Positions 17,301 to 24,513 of a stretch of DNA of 27,929 bases are shown piece by piece. The translations under genes and the position numbers were made by a program. The stretch comes from a virus: IMG/VR virus record IMGVR_UViG_3300002835_000872, positions 1 through 27,929 of that record; one strand, 5' to 3'. Position 1 is the stretch's first letter, and each line of letters starts with the position of its first letter. The notes below the pieces were generated by a model. It worked only from the letters and a program-made list of their open reading frames with translations. It was not told where the DNA came from and did no database searches.

Positions 17301-20300
17301 CACCTCAGTGGTAAAATCTAATACTAATACTGCTACCCAGTGGACTGACAATGTCAACTTAACTGGGGGATCAGCAGCAAATACATTTATCGGTGCTAAT
17401 ATTGATATCATTTATAATATTATAGCAGGTGATTCTACAGGAGCTAATCCGCCTACAGTAACTATTATCACAGTCAGCGGAACTAATACAATTACAACAT
17501 CGTCTAATCATAATTTACAAGTAGGCGATACTATAACACCTTTAGAAACATCAAATGGTTTAACAGCTAACACAACATATTTTATTAAATCTGTTCCGGC
17601 TAACGACCAAATGACTATAGCTGCGAGTTATGATGGAACAACTATCAGCTCGTTATCAAATGGATCGGGACTTTCTATACCAGCACACGTGGTTGATTGG
17701 CCAGCTGCCACCAACGGTGTGAGCTCAACAACTGCACTGATTACTGCATATACAACACTAAGTGCTGCTGTAGGTACGATCGTGACTAACACAATCAGTT
17801 ATTTGACTGCAAATTATTCTTCTGTAACATACAATCAATCAAAGTGTGAAAGAGATATTAGAATAATTTTAAACGCTGTCGGATATGACTTTATGTTCAA
17901 CAGCAATTTCCAAAGCATAAAAGCTGCTTACGCATATCTAAGATCAAGCGCATCTGAAGTATTCAGTTTAAACCAAAAAGCAGCTACTCGTGCAGCATTG
18001 ACCTATGCCAAAACACAGGCAAAATCAAATGTAGGGGGAAATGCTACCGCCCAGTCAAGAATTGAAACATTGATGACATTAATCGATGATATACTATTCT
18101 CGGCTAGCAATGAAGGCACAAACTGTGCTACGGGAAATAGATCTGCAGATTACGCTGTACTGCAATTAGAAAGAAATAGAAATTATATCCTAGCAGAAGT
18201 TAACGCCTATATTGGTACTACATTTACAGGCACAGTAACTGCCACATCCGCTGCTACTGACTATCTAACTATAGGCAGTACCAGTTGGTTGGTTAGAAAT
18301 GCTGCTATTAGATTCAGCGGATCAGTAATAGGCGGAGTTCAAGCTGGTGTAACATATTATGTACAGAATGTTGTCAGTTCAACTACATTTAGAATAGCAA
18401 CAACTAGAAATGCAAATACACCGTTTGATCTAACAGTGACAGCATCTGGATCAATGACAGTATCTCTATACTATGATGAAGAATCATGTACAAGAGACAC
18501 TAATTCATACATTGATGCGATCAAGTATGATATGAAATATCCAGGAAATTATAAAACACTCTTTGCTGCCAGATTATATTCTAATGCTGTAAAAGGCAGC
18601 TTAGAAGAAGATATGTACTATCTAAGAGACGGAACAGGTATCAGAGATCAAACCTTAGACGGCCTATCTGGAGATTTGTTACCAGCAAACGAATATGGAA
18701 CCAGTCGTGTATCTGCCGGAGCATACTGTTCGTTAGATCCAGGTTGGGGTCCAGACGATTATCGTACTTGGATCATCAATAGATCACCTTATGTACAAGG
18801 TGTAACTACATTTGGTACAGCGGCTATAGGTCAAAAGATCGATGGCGCTCTACACAACGGCGGCAATGATTCTATAGTTAGCAATGATTTCACACAGGTT
18901 ATCAGCGATGGTATTGGTGCTTGGGTAGCGAATAACGGTCGCGCAGAACTTGTTTCTGTGTTTAGCTACTATGCCCACATCGGATACCTATCCACAGAGG
19001 GCGGTAGGATCAGAGGAACCAACGGAAATAATTCGTATGGTGATTATGGTTCTGTGGCAGAAGGATTTGATGCTACAGAAACACCTAATACAGGTATAAT
19101 AGATAATAAATTCCAATTTGACCCTGTAGTAGGATCGATTCTCACAGACGGCGACCAATTGTTGGCCTACCAATACGAGCACGCCGGCAACGATTTTACC
19201 GAAGCTGTCTGGACACTCACAGGGGCAGGACTAAATGGAGATGTTGAACAAGACGAATTCAGAGACGACGCTGTATTCCAAGTTAGACTATTAGATCTAG
19301 TAGAGGATAGTTCAAATGCCCCAGAGGCTGACGGGAATATTGGCGGTTTTGGATATCTATCCAACGCTAATACTGCTCAAACAGGAACAACAACTCAAAT
19401 TACTATTGCTGCTACAGACGATGAATCTAGTTCAGCTTATGTAGGAATGAAAGTTTACCTTACAGGGGGTACAGGAGTAGGGCAATTTGCGATCATTGAT
19501 ACCTACAATAGCGGTACTAAAGTAGCTACAGTAGTTAAAGAAACAACTGGAGCTGCTGGATGGGATCACATAATTCCAGGAACTACTATAGTCGCTCCTG
19601 ACGCATCATCGACTTATGTGATAGAACCAAGATTATCTTTTAATAATCCAGGATTCACTGCATCAAGTCGAACTCTACCATCAAGCTCAACTTGGGTAGA
19701 TGCAACTTACGGAGATATTGTTTCTACGTACACAGGATTATCGGGAACTACTTCTGGTACTGGCACCAGTGCAACATTTAATGTGGTAAAAAGAGGCAAT
19801 GCTTATTTGATCAGCAAAGTAGCTTCTGGTGCAAATTATGATAGATTAGATACTATCACTATTTCCGGAACTAGCTTAGGCGGAGCATCAACAACCAACG
19901 ATATTACTATAACTATTACAGCAGTTAATTCTGTTACCGGAGCTATACAGGCTTTCGATAGCGAGGGACAAGGAGCAGGAGGTAGTTTTGTTGCGATAGC
20001 ATCAGGCACCAGCGATCTTGCATATTCGCTCAACGGCACATCGTGGACCGGTGTTACTTCAGGAATGCCAGCTTCTACTACTTGGGTTTCGGTTGCAGCG
20101 GGTAATATTACTACTGTTGACACTGCAGGATCATTTACGATTGGTAGATCGTACACGATATCTACTTTAGGCAGTACGGATTATGTCTTAGTCGGTGCTT
20201 CTGCTAACGCAGTTGGAATAAATTTTGTAGCTACAGGAGTCGGTACAGGTACAGGTACAGCAAGACCAAATCTTTCTGCTGTAGTTGCTATTTCTTCCAC

Positions 20301-22005
20301 TGGTACTATATCTGCTTATTCTAGAAACGGCGGCCTAACTTGGTCATCGGGGGGAGCATTACCTGCTGGAATGTCTGGAACAGGAGTATCTGTTGCCTAC
20401 GGTGCAGGACAATGGGTGGCTATTGGCACCGGCGGTGCTACAGCCTATTCGACGAACGGCGGAGCATCTTGGACAGCCGGCGGAGCATTACCTGCCGGAA
20501 CATACACTAGCGTTGCCTACGGTGCCGGAAAATGGGTGGCTGTAGCTTCAGGCGGAACAGTAGCAGCCAGCTCAACAAACGGCGGAGTTAATTGGACCTT
20601 GAGAACATTGCCAAGCAGCAGTAACTGGACTAGTGTTACTTACGGTAACAACAGATTCGTTGCTGTTTCTAATTCTAGCGGTACTGTTGCTGCATATAGC
20701 TTAAACGGAACTACTTGGACAGCTAGCACCTTGCCCGCTACAGCCTCTTGGACCAGTATTAGTTACGGTCAAGGTGTGTTCTTAGCAGTAAGTCAATCTA
20801 CTCAGGCAGCTAGTTCTGAGGATGGTGTGCATTGGACTTCGAGAACTATGAGCACAGCAGCCAACGGATTCAGCGCAGCGGTATTTGGCAATCCTAACAG
20901 AAGCGGCATTTGGGCAGCAGTTCAAAGAAGCACAGCTGGAACCGTAGCAAGTTCTGTATTGACTGGTGCAACTACAAAAGCAAGAGCTGTGGTAACGGAT
21001 GAAAAGATTTCTGTAATCAGAATCACAGAGCCAGGATCGGGATACAGTACTGCTCCTACAATGACAATAACAGATTCTAACAATATCTACGAAGCACCAT
21101 TTAGTGTAAGAAAAGGTGATGGAGTATTAGGTAATCCTTCGTTTAAAAATCGAGGAGCTGCTTATAGTCAAGCAGGTGCTGAGATAGATAGTGGAAATGG
21201 CTATGCAGATTTTTATCAACAAGGCTCATTTGTAGCAGTAAGACGACTAACTCAAGAACCTGTAGCAGGTTCGAACGTAGTGTTTTCTAATTTACCTGAC
21301 AGAACATTTAAATTAGTTAATGTGATTTCTCGTTTAGGAGAGTTTGACGGCTCATATACAGCATTTTTTCAAATCAGCCCAAGTCTAACAGTTTCAGAAG
21401 CACCGGAACACGGTGACTCTATCACTACTAGAATCAGATATAGCCAAGTTCGACTAACAGGACATGATTTCTTAGATATTGGTACAGGAAACTTTACTGA
21501 GTCTAACTATCCAGGAACACCTACACAATCACCAATTCCTGCCAACGAAACTGTGGAAAATAATGGTGGTCGTGTGTTCTACACATCAACCGATCAAGAC
21601 GGTAATTTCCGAGTTGGCGGCTTGTTCAGTATTGAACAAGCGACTGGTGTAGCTACATTAAATGCTGATGCATTTAATATTTCAGGACTGCAAGAACTTA
21701 CATTAGGCTCAGTGGCGTTAGGAGGTGCTTCGGCAACAATTAACGAATTCAGCACTGATCCGTTTTTTACTGCTGATTCTGATAGCGTAGTACCAACACA
21801 ACGTGCGATCAAAGCATATATTTCAGCACAGATTGGTGGTGGTGGTGCTAGCTTAAACGTTAACAGTATTACAGCAGGTTCTATTAAGATAGACAGTAAT
21901 CAGATCACCAATGTTTCTGGAACAACTATCAAGATGAGAGCGCACTTTGAGTTCCAGGGCAGTGTATCAGGGTATCCAGTGGCTTGGAATTACTTTTTAG
22001 TATAA
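14389..22005 (+). CDS. Giant modular virion protein 2 (2538 aa), expanded paralogue of protein 1
   Basis: The same plan as the 1836-aa protein, enlarged by insertions. Seven CBM5/12-like repeats (1 to about 480) are followed by the pectin-lyase-like start (about 523-558). Four copies of a helical unit with C-x-R-D-x(5)-D-A-x(2)-Y-D follow (about 572-627, 880-928, 1121-1178 and 1260-1389). I-V-P-E-Q-T-C-I-Q-G-D-E-L-R-S-T lies at about 755-770. The core (about 1438-1566) has SLDPGWGPDDYR and QKIDGALHNGGN. A six-fold propeller-like block (about 1865-2170) and the shared C-terminus (from 2353) complete it. Three beta modules of about 80 residues (313-394, 1023-1099, 1281-1360) and one AGSF-type module (1912-1958) are inserted relative to the paralogue. 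It probably forms a large fibre or tail-side structure. The RBS is CGGAG and the stop overlaps a late promoter. Confidence 0.8.
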   Translation: MAEFKLGRIKFVWKGDWTSSTVYYVDDVVRYGGRTYICVVGHTAASSFGTDLSYSPTRWNQFTDGQQWKGDWATSTEYKINDIVKYGGLLYACNQVHTSAATALLGLETDQGKWTLYAEGFDWKNDWAVSTRYKVNDLVKYGGITYLCNTYHTSAATASLGLEADQGKWTAFNQGLEYKGTWGSTTRYKVNDVVKYGSGLWICVTAHTSGGSFSSVNFTQFVDGFSYENSYNSGTTYKIGDIVRYGGNQYIAKAETTGTNPSTSTANWDLFSEGFSWQNDWDIATSYKIGDAVRQNGYSYVAVQDSLSISTSVTNTSSGSPYPFTCGSTTGMVAGMIVRFTGTTFGNVFTGGTYYIKQVIGGNSFSISVTPGGATFVPTTAAGTMTATVSAQPGNTTYWSRLNSGIFWKGVWADDTEYAIGDAVKFGSNAYICVQNHRSEGDDGSTIGATGGGAANSRPDLDTNGTYWNALAVASEVEVLTTVGDLVYYSPSGPTRLPIGTEGQVLRAGVSVPEWATFGATEHVYFVATSGSDHPAPVHGKTRDKPWKTIRYACEQVEKGPRNPNAKHLLEMNRAFIQREVAEWIDYQVANTISPFSGSFDYDEYKCERDIGYTIDALIHDIGHGGNVKTRGVANALTGGITEDSPGAYPGLAVESDESIAAYNYMLTVIADVLNNDAPTINYQVTNGDNSTSVVEQFIDNDYEAETTAITEITSLVTLVTDAIDAGVPDDIPARNAPNNLIIVATGQYRETLPIIVPEQTCIQGDELRSTNAGSAGSLVDISDSYYSMTALSRLESVVGDIILGNNVTESSGNTETQDIAWPYASSVEEEDIEQLVRSMKHKIDFNLGTLYLSTITDPTGYNGAYLSGYGDARRLLKENKTFIQEEIIAYLADTYPNLKYSRTACKRDVGYIVDAMIYDLTYGGYTQSLNAGLAYFDGTSSTLMIDATEITPTLDAYTRLKTVMQQIVANTSVVKSNTNTATQWTDNVNLTGGSAANTFIGANIDIIYNIIAGDSTGANPPTVTIITVSGTNTITTSSNHNLQVGDTITPLETSNGLTANTTYFIKSVPANDQMTIAASYDGTTISSLSNGSGLSIPAHVVDWPAATNGVSSTTALITAYTTLSAAVGTIVTNTISYLTANYSSVTYNQSKCERDIRIILNAVGYDFMFNSNFQSIKAAYAYLRSSASEVFSLNQKAATRAALTYAKTQAKSNVGGNATAQSRIETLMTLIDDILFSASNEGTNCATGNRSADYAVLQLERNRNYILAEVNAYIGTTFTGTVTATSAATDYLTIGSTSWLVRNAAIRFSGSVIGGVQAGVTYYVQNVVSSTTFRIATTRNANTPFDLTVTASGSMTVSLYYDEESCTRDTNSYIDAIKYDMKYPGNYKTLFAARLYSNAVKGSLEEDMYYLRDGTGIRDQTLDGLSGDLLPANEYGTSRVSAGAYCSLDPGWGPDDYRTWIINRSPYVQGVTTFGTAAIGQKIDGALHNGGNDSIVSNDFTQVISDGIGAWVANNGRAELVSVFSYYAHIGYLSTEGGRIRGTNGNNSYGDYGSVAEGFDATETPNTGIIDNKFQFDPVVGSILTDGDQLLAYQYEHAGNDFTEAVWTLTGAGLNGDVEQDEFRDDAVFQVRLLDLVEDSSNAPEADGNIGGFGYLSNANTAQTGTTTQITIAATDDESSSAYVGMKVYLTGGTGVGQFAIIDTYNSGTKVATVVKETTGAAGWDHIIPGTTIVAPDASSTYVIEPRLSFNNPGFTASSRTLPSSSTWVDATYGDIVSTYTGLSGTTSGTGTSATFNVVKRGNAYLISKVASGANYDRLDTITISGTSLGGASTTNDITITITAVNSVTGAIQAFDSEGQGAGGSFVAIASGTSDLAYSLNGTSWTGVTSGMPASTTWVSVAAGNITTVDTAGSFTIGRSYTISTLGSTDYVLVGASANAVGINFVATGVGTGTGTARPNLSAVVAISSTGTISAYSRNGGLTWSSGGALPAGMSGTGVSVAYGAGQWVAIGTGGATAYSTNGGASWTAGGALPAGTYTSVAYGAGKWVAVASGGTVAASSTNGGVNWTLRTLPSSSNWTSVTYGNNRFVAVSNSSGTVAAYSLNGTTWTASTLPATASWTSISYGQGVFLAVSQSTQAASSEDGVHWTSRTMSTAANGFSAAVFGNPNRSGIWAAVQRSTAGTVASSVLTGATTKARAVVTDEKISVIRITEPGSGYSTAPTMTITDSNNIYEAPFSVRKGDGVLGNPSFKNRGAAYSQAGAEIDSGNGYADFYQQGSFVAVRRLTQEPVAGSNVVFSNLPDRTFKLVNVISRLGEFDGSYTAFFQISPSLTVSEAPEHGDSITTRIRYSQVRLTGHDFLDIGTGNFTESNYPGTPTQSPIPANETVENNGGRVFYTSTDQDGNFRVGGLFSIEQATGVATLNADAFNISGLQELTLGSVALGGASATINEFSTDPFFTADSDSVVPTQRAIKAYISAQIGGGGASLNVNSITAGSIKIDSNQITNVSGTTIKMRAHFEFQGSVSGYPVAWNYFLV
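16103..18558 (+). repeat. Four dispersed copies of a helical C-x-R-D unit in giant protein 2
   Basis: Copies at about 16103-16270, 17026-17170, 17750-17920 and 18166-18558 share N-x-x-F/Y-I-x-x-E, then (except copy 1) A/S-Y-I/L-x(3)-Y, then C-x-R-D-x(5)-D-A-x(2)-Y-D-x-x-Y. Copy 4 is split by a beta module of about 80 residues. The 1836-aa paralogue has one copy, lacking the Cys. They are similar in protein, not in DNA. Confidence 0.65.
18832..18867 (+). repeat. 36-base exact repeat, copy 2 (core of giant protein 2)
   Basis: This is identical to 11212-11247; see that entry. The two copies lie 7.6 kb apart in direct orientation. Confidence 0.9.
20122..20262 (+). repeat. Portable beta module, copy 2 (protein level)
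   Basis: This encodes A-G-S-F-T-I-G-R-S-Y-T-I-S-T-L-G-S-T-D, then G-A-S-A-N-A-V-G and T-G-V-G-T-G-T-G-T-A. It lies between blades one and two of the propeller-like block and is absent from the same place in the 1836-aa paralogue. It matches the insert at 5034-5207. Confidence 0.65.
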
Positions 22006-22008
22006 ATA
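22001..22008 (+). promoter_or_regulatory. T4-type late promoter, perfect TATAAATA
   Basis: This is an exact match to the T4 late promoter consensus, overlapping the stop codon of giant gene 2. It lies 18 bases before the ATG at 22026, with GGAG in between. It is the best late promoter in the window and probably drives the genes at 22026 and 22368. Confidence 0.75.
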
Positions 22009-22025
22009 CGATTGGAGAATAAATT

Positions 22026-22352
22026 ATGCCAACATTACAAGGAAGATTAGGTACAGCGGATTTATCAGCGGCCACTAATACAACATTATACACCTGCCCT
22101 TCGGCAACATTCACAGTGTGTACAGTAAACGTTGTAAACAGAGGCGCTTCTGCTGCAAACATTAGAATAGCAATATGCGACACCTCTACACCGGGTGACG
22201 ATGAATACATAGAATATGATGTATCTCTAGCTGCTAAAGGTGTATTAGAAAGAACAGGTATAGTAGTAGATGCTGGAAAACTAGTAGTAGTTAGGTCAAG
22301 CGCAGTCAGTGTGAATGCTGTAGCCTACGGCATCGAAACTCCTACTGCTTAA
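22026..22352 (+). CDS. Small beta-sandwich virion protein (108 aa)
   Basis: It starts MPTLQGRLGTADLSAATNTT and matches a type common in marine T4-like phages. A central strand V-C-T-V-N-V-V-N-R-G is followed by I-R-I-A-I-C-D, then D-E-Y-I-E-Y-D and V-L-E-R-T-G-I-V-V-D-A-G-K. These features give a compact beta sandwich, with L-V-V-V-R-S-S-A near the end. It is related in layout to the proteins at 4683 and 8134. Each of the three lies in a run of fibre-type genes; this one follows the 2538-aa gene directly. It probably decorates or joins a fibre, which is inference. RBS TTGGAGAAT; the next gene starts 15 bases later. Confidence 0.74.
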   Translation: MPTLQGRLGTADLSAATNTTLYTCPSATFTVCTVNVVNRGASAANIRIAICDTSTPGDDEYIEYDVSLAAKGVLERTGIVVDAGKLVVVRSSAVSVNAVAYGIETPTA

Positions 22353-22367
22353 TTAGAGGAATAAAAT

Positions 22368-23270
22368 ATGGCAAGAGTCATTTCAGGCGGATCAGCAGGA
22401 GATCCAACAGTCGGTGGTATTACTGTTACCTCTCAGGCTACCGTATCCGCTAGCTCAAACGTTGACATCACATTAGATCCTCAAGGTACAGGTAGAGTTC
22501 TTATTGCAGGCGATATGCAACTGCAGGCGCAGGGCGACTTAAGATTTGCCGATGCAGATTCTTCTAATTATGTGGCATTCCAAGCACCCGGAACAGTTGC
22601 TTCAAATCTTACTTGGACATTACCTGCCGCAGACGGATCCAACGGACAATCATTGGTAACTAACGGTTCGGGAACATTGAGTTTTACAACTGTTGGCCCA
22701 GCGGTCACAGATAATACCAGCGATACTGGAACAAACTATATGTTGTTTGGTACCGTAACTTCTGGAAGTTTAACCGCAGCTCGTGTTTCATCTACAAAGG
22801 TAACATTCCAGCCAAGCACTGGTAGATTAACGACAACAGAAATTGAAACATCGGGTAGAGCCAATATCAAACACGTTGAAACATCAACTCAAACCGGCAA
22901 CTATTCTGCTGCACTTACAGATGCAGGCGGCGTTGTATTTTTTAATAATACTTCAGCAGCTCAGATTACAGTCCCTGCCGACAGTACAACTAATTTTCCA
23001 GTAGGATCTTTCTTGTATATTTACAGAGGCAATACAGGAACAGTAGAGTTAGTTGCTGGGGGCGGTGTAACTCTAAGTAAAACAGGATTTTTAGCTTCAG
23101 GCGAACAGCTTTATCTAAGAAAACGAGCAGCCAATACGTGGGTAGTTGTTGATACTCCGCAAACTATTTCGTTTGCTGCTACCGGCGGCACTATTGCAAC
23201 CGCTGGCGGATTTAGAACCCATTCATTTAACTCTACAGGCTCAAGTTCATTAGCCATTACTGTTACTTAA
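22368..23270 (+). CDS. Tail-fibre structural protein (300 aa), ending at a fibre-tip motif
   Basis: The N-terminal shaft has V-D-I-T-L-D-P-Q-G-T-G-R-V-L-I and D-L-R-F-A-D-A-D-S-S-N-Y-V-A-F. The common fibre segment L-T-W-T-L-P-A-A-D-G-S-N-G-Q-S-L comes next (about 83-98), and a beta-rich domain spans about 170-262. The last residues contain T-A-G-G-F-R-T-H-S-F (278-287), which in many phage fibres leads into a glycine-rich tip. Here the protein stops 13 residues later with no glycine-rich region. A similar motif opens the glycine-rich protein at 27137. The stop overlaps the stop of the convergent oxygenase gene by four bases. RBS GAGGAATAA. Confidence 0.75.
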   Translation: MARVISGGSAGDPTVGGITVTSQATVSASSNVDITLDPQGTGRVLIAGDMQLQAQGDLRFADADSSNYVAFQAPGTVASNLTWTLPAADGSNGQSLVTNGSGTLSFTTVGPAVTDNTSDTGTNYMLFGTVTSGSLTAARVSSTKVTFQPSTGRLTTTEIETSGRANIKHVETSTQTGNYSAALTDAGGVVFFNNTSAAQITVPADSTTNFPVGSFLYIYRGNTGTVELVAGGGVTLSKTGFLASGEQLYLRKRAANTWVVVDTPQTISFAATGGTIATAGGFRTHSFNSTGSSSLAITVT

Positions 23271-23872
23271 TTAAATCTAAAATTCATAGCGATACTGATT
23301 CTGTCAGTGTCGCTATTGTTTTTTTCTACCATATGTAGTAGATTTGATCTAAAAATCAAAATCATCGATTCTTTTGGAGTATAAAAACAGCTTTTATATG
23401 AAGCCGATGTATAATTACCGGCATCGATAGGAAGTTGACACATATCTGCAAAAGATTCAATAGTTTTAAATAAAATATTTCCGCAATTATTATTTGCTTT
23501 AACATAGTAGACAAGACTAAAATGTGAATCACTGTGTTGATGATATTCTTGAAAACTTCCTATAGCTCCGATATTAAACCAAAGCTCGTCACAGCTAAGA
23601 CTATCTAAGGATTTATTGATGCCGTACTGCCGAGAAAATTCTAATACTTTTAATTTACAGATATTAATCAGTTGATTTATTTGTTGATCATTATCAAGCT
23701 TATAATTAAATTTGCCCAACGTGTTGTACGTATCACAATTCCAAGTTGTACCTGTTAAGTTTTCATTATTTTTTTGAATATAGTAAGCTTTATTAGAAAA
23801 ATAAGAATTTCTATCTTTGAATTCTTCTAAAACTTCATGAGAAATTAAAGTGGGGAACCAAGAGTCTATCAT
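23267..23872 (-). CDS. 2OG-Fe(II) oxygenase family protein (201 aa)
   Basis: A putative 2-oxoglutarate/Fe(II) dioxygenase, hydroxylating an unknown substrate. The metal-binding set is visible: H113-S-D115 (in YHQHSDSHFS), H180 (in S-N-L-L-H) and R191 in D-R-I-S-I-A-M-N-F for 2-oxoglutarate. L-V-Y-Y-V-K after the H-x-D is the usual next strand. The opening W-F-P-T-L-I resembles the family often called TIGR02466-type; that name is from memory. It is the last gene of the reverse block and overlaps the preceding one by four bases (ATGA), so it is translationally coupled. It has no terminator of its own that I can see, and its 3' end hosts the forward terminator. Confidence 0.8.
   Translation of the reverse strand: MIDSWFPTLISHEVLEEFKDRNSYFSNKAYYIQKNNENLTGTTWNCDTYNTLGKFNYKLDNDQQINQLINICKLKVLEFSRQYGINKSLDSLSCDELWFNIGAIGSFQEYHQHSDSHFSLVYYVKANNNCGNILFKTIESFADMCQLPIDAGNYTSASYKSCFYTPKESMILIFRSNLLHMVEKNNSDTDRISIAMNFRFN
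23286..23325 (+). terminator. Strong intrinsic terminator of the fibre operon, inside the convergent gene
   Basis: The stem pairs 23286-23298 with 23304-23316 (13 base pairs, one G-T) around a five-base loop, and is followed by T-G and seven Ts (23319-23325). It acts on the forward transcript, 16 bases after the fibre stop. The same bases encode the last residues of the reverse-strand oxygenase, including its presumed 2OG-binding Arg. Confidence 0.9.
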
Positions 23873-24510
23873 TTGAATTCTAAATAAGATTTATTAGAAA
23901 AACTTTTTAGCTGTGTTCTTTTTTCTTCCGGTAGTAATCCTAGCTGCTCTCTTTTATCAAATTTAAAATCGGCACAGGGACCATCTTGATTAACATAATG
24001 AAAAAACCCTTGTGCGTGCCAAACATCATCAGAATGATTCAGCGGATACCTCCAATGGGGTAAATCCATTCCTCGGTAAATTAACATATCACCTGGTTTA
24101 AGATCGGCAGGAAAATCGTTTGCGATGTAAATGGGCCAACTAAATGCGTTGTCATCGTAGCTGTAGTTAAAACACAAAGTACAGGAAATTTCACAAGATG
24201 GTCTATCGGTGTGCTTAACTAATTCTGCGCCGTTTCTATAAATCCTGTAATAAGAATAAGTAGGATGAAGTTTTAAACCAGTTGCTTCTTCCATAGTTTT
24301 TCGTAGATGTAGTAAAACTGTTTCCGTGACTGGATTAGCATAAGAAGCGTACGATCCGGGGACCTGAGCGTCCTCTCCGTTGATGCCAGGAACGAATCTT
24401 TGACTCTCATCAAATAACAATGTCTGTGTTACAAAATCTCTCAACTCATCAGATATTGCAGATCTAACTATGCAATAACCTTTTTTAGAAAATTCGTTTT
24501 GTGTACTCAT
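23869..24510 (-). CDS. 2OG-Fe(II) oxygenase, prolyl-hydroxylase-like (213 aa)
   Basis: A putative dioxygenase with the double-stranded beta-helix signature. Y-Y-R-I-Y-R-N-G-A-E-L (87-97) is followed by H100-T-D102, then C-T-L-C-F-N-Y-S strands, L-K-P-G-D-M-L-I-Y-R-G (137-147) and the distal His H152 with R154. Further His residues (H165, H171) lie in W-H-A-Q-G-F-F-H. The N-terminal F-x-K-K-G-Y-C-I-V-R-S-A-I-S is typical of the phytanoyl/prolyl hydroxylase style. The C-terminus is basic and charged. The ATG lies three bases after the preceding stop, with a weak GGATAA. The substrate is unknown; a protein or a small molecule are both possible. Confidence 0.82.
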   Translation of the reverse strand: MSTQNEFSKKGYCIVRSAISDELRDFVTQTLLFDESQRFVPGINGEDAQVPGSYASYANPVTETVLLHLRKTMEEATGLKLHPTYSYYRIYRNGAELVKHTDRPSCEISCTLCFNYSYDDNAFSWPIYIANDFPADLKPGDMLIYRGMDLPHWRYPLNHSDDVWHAQGFFHYVNQDGPCADFKFDKREQLGLLPEEKRTQLKSFSNKSYLEFK

Positions 24511-24513
24511 ATT

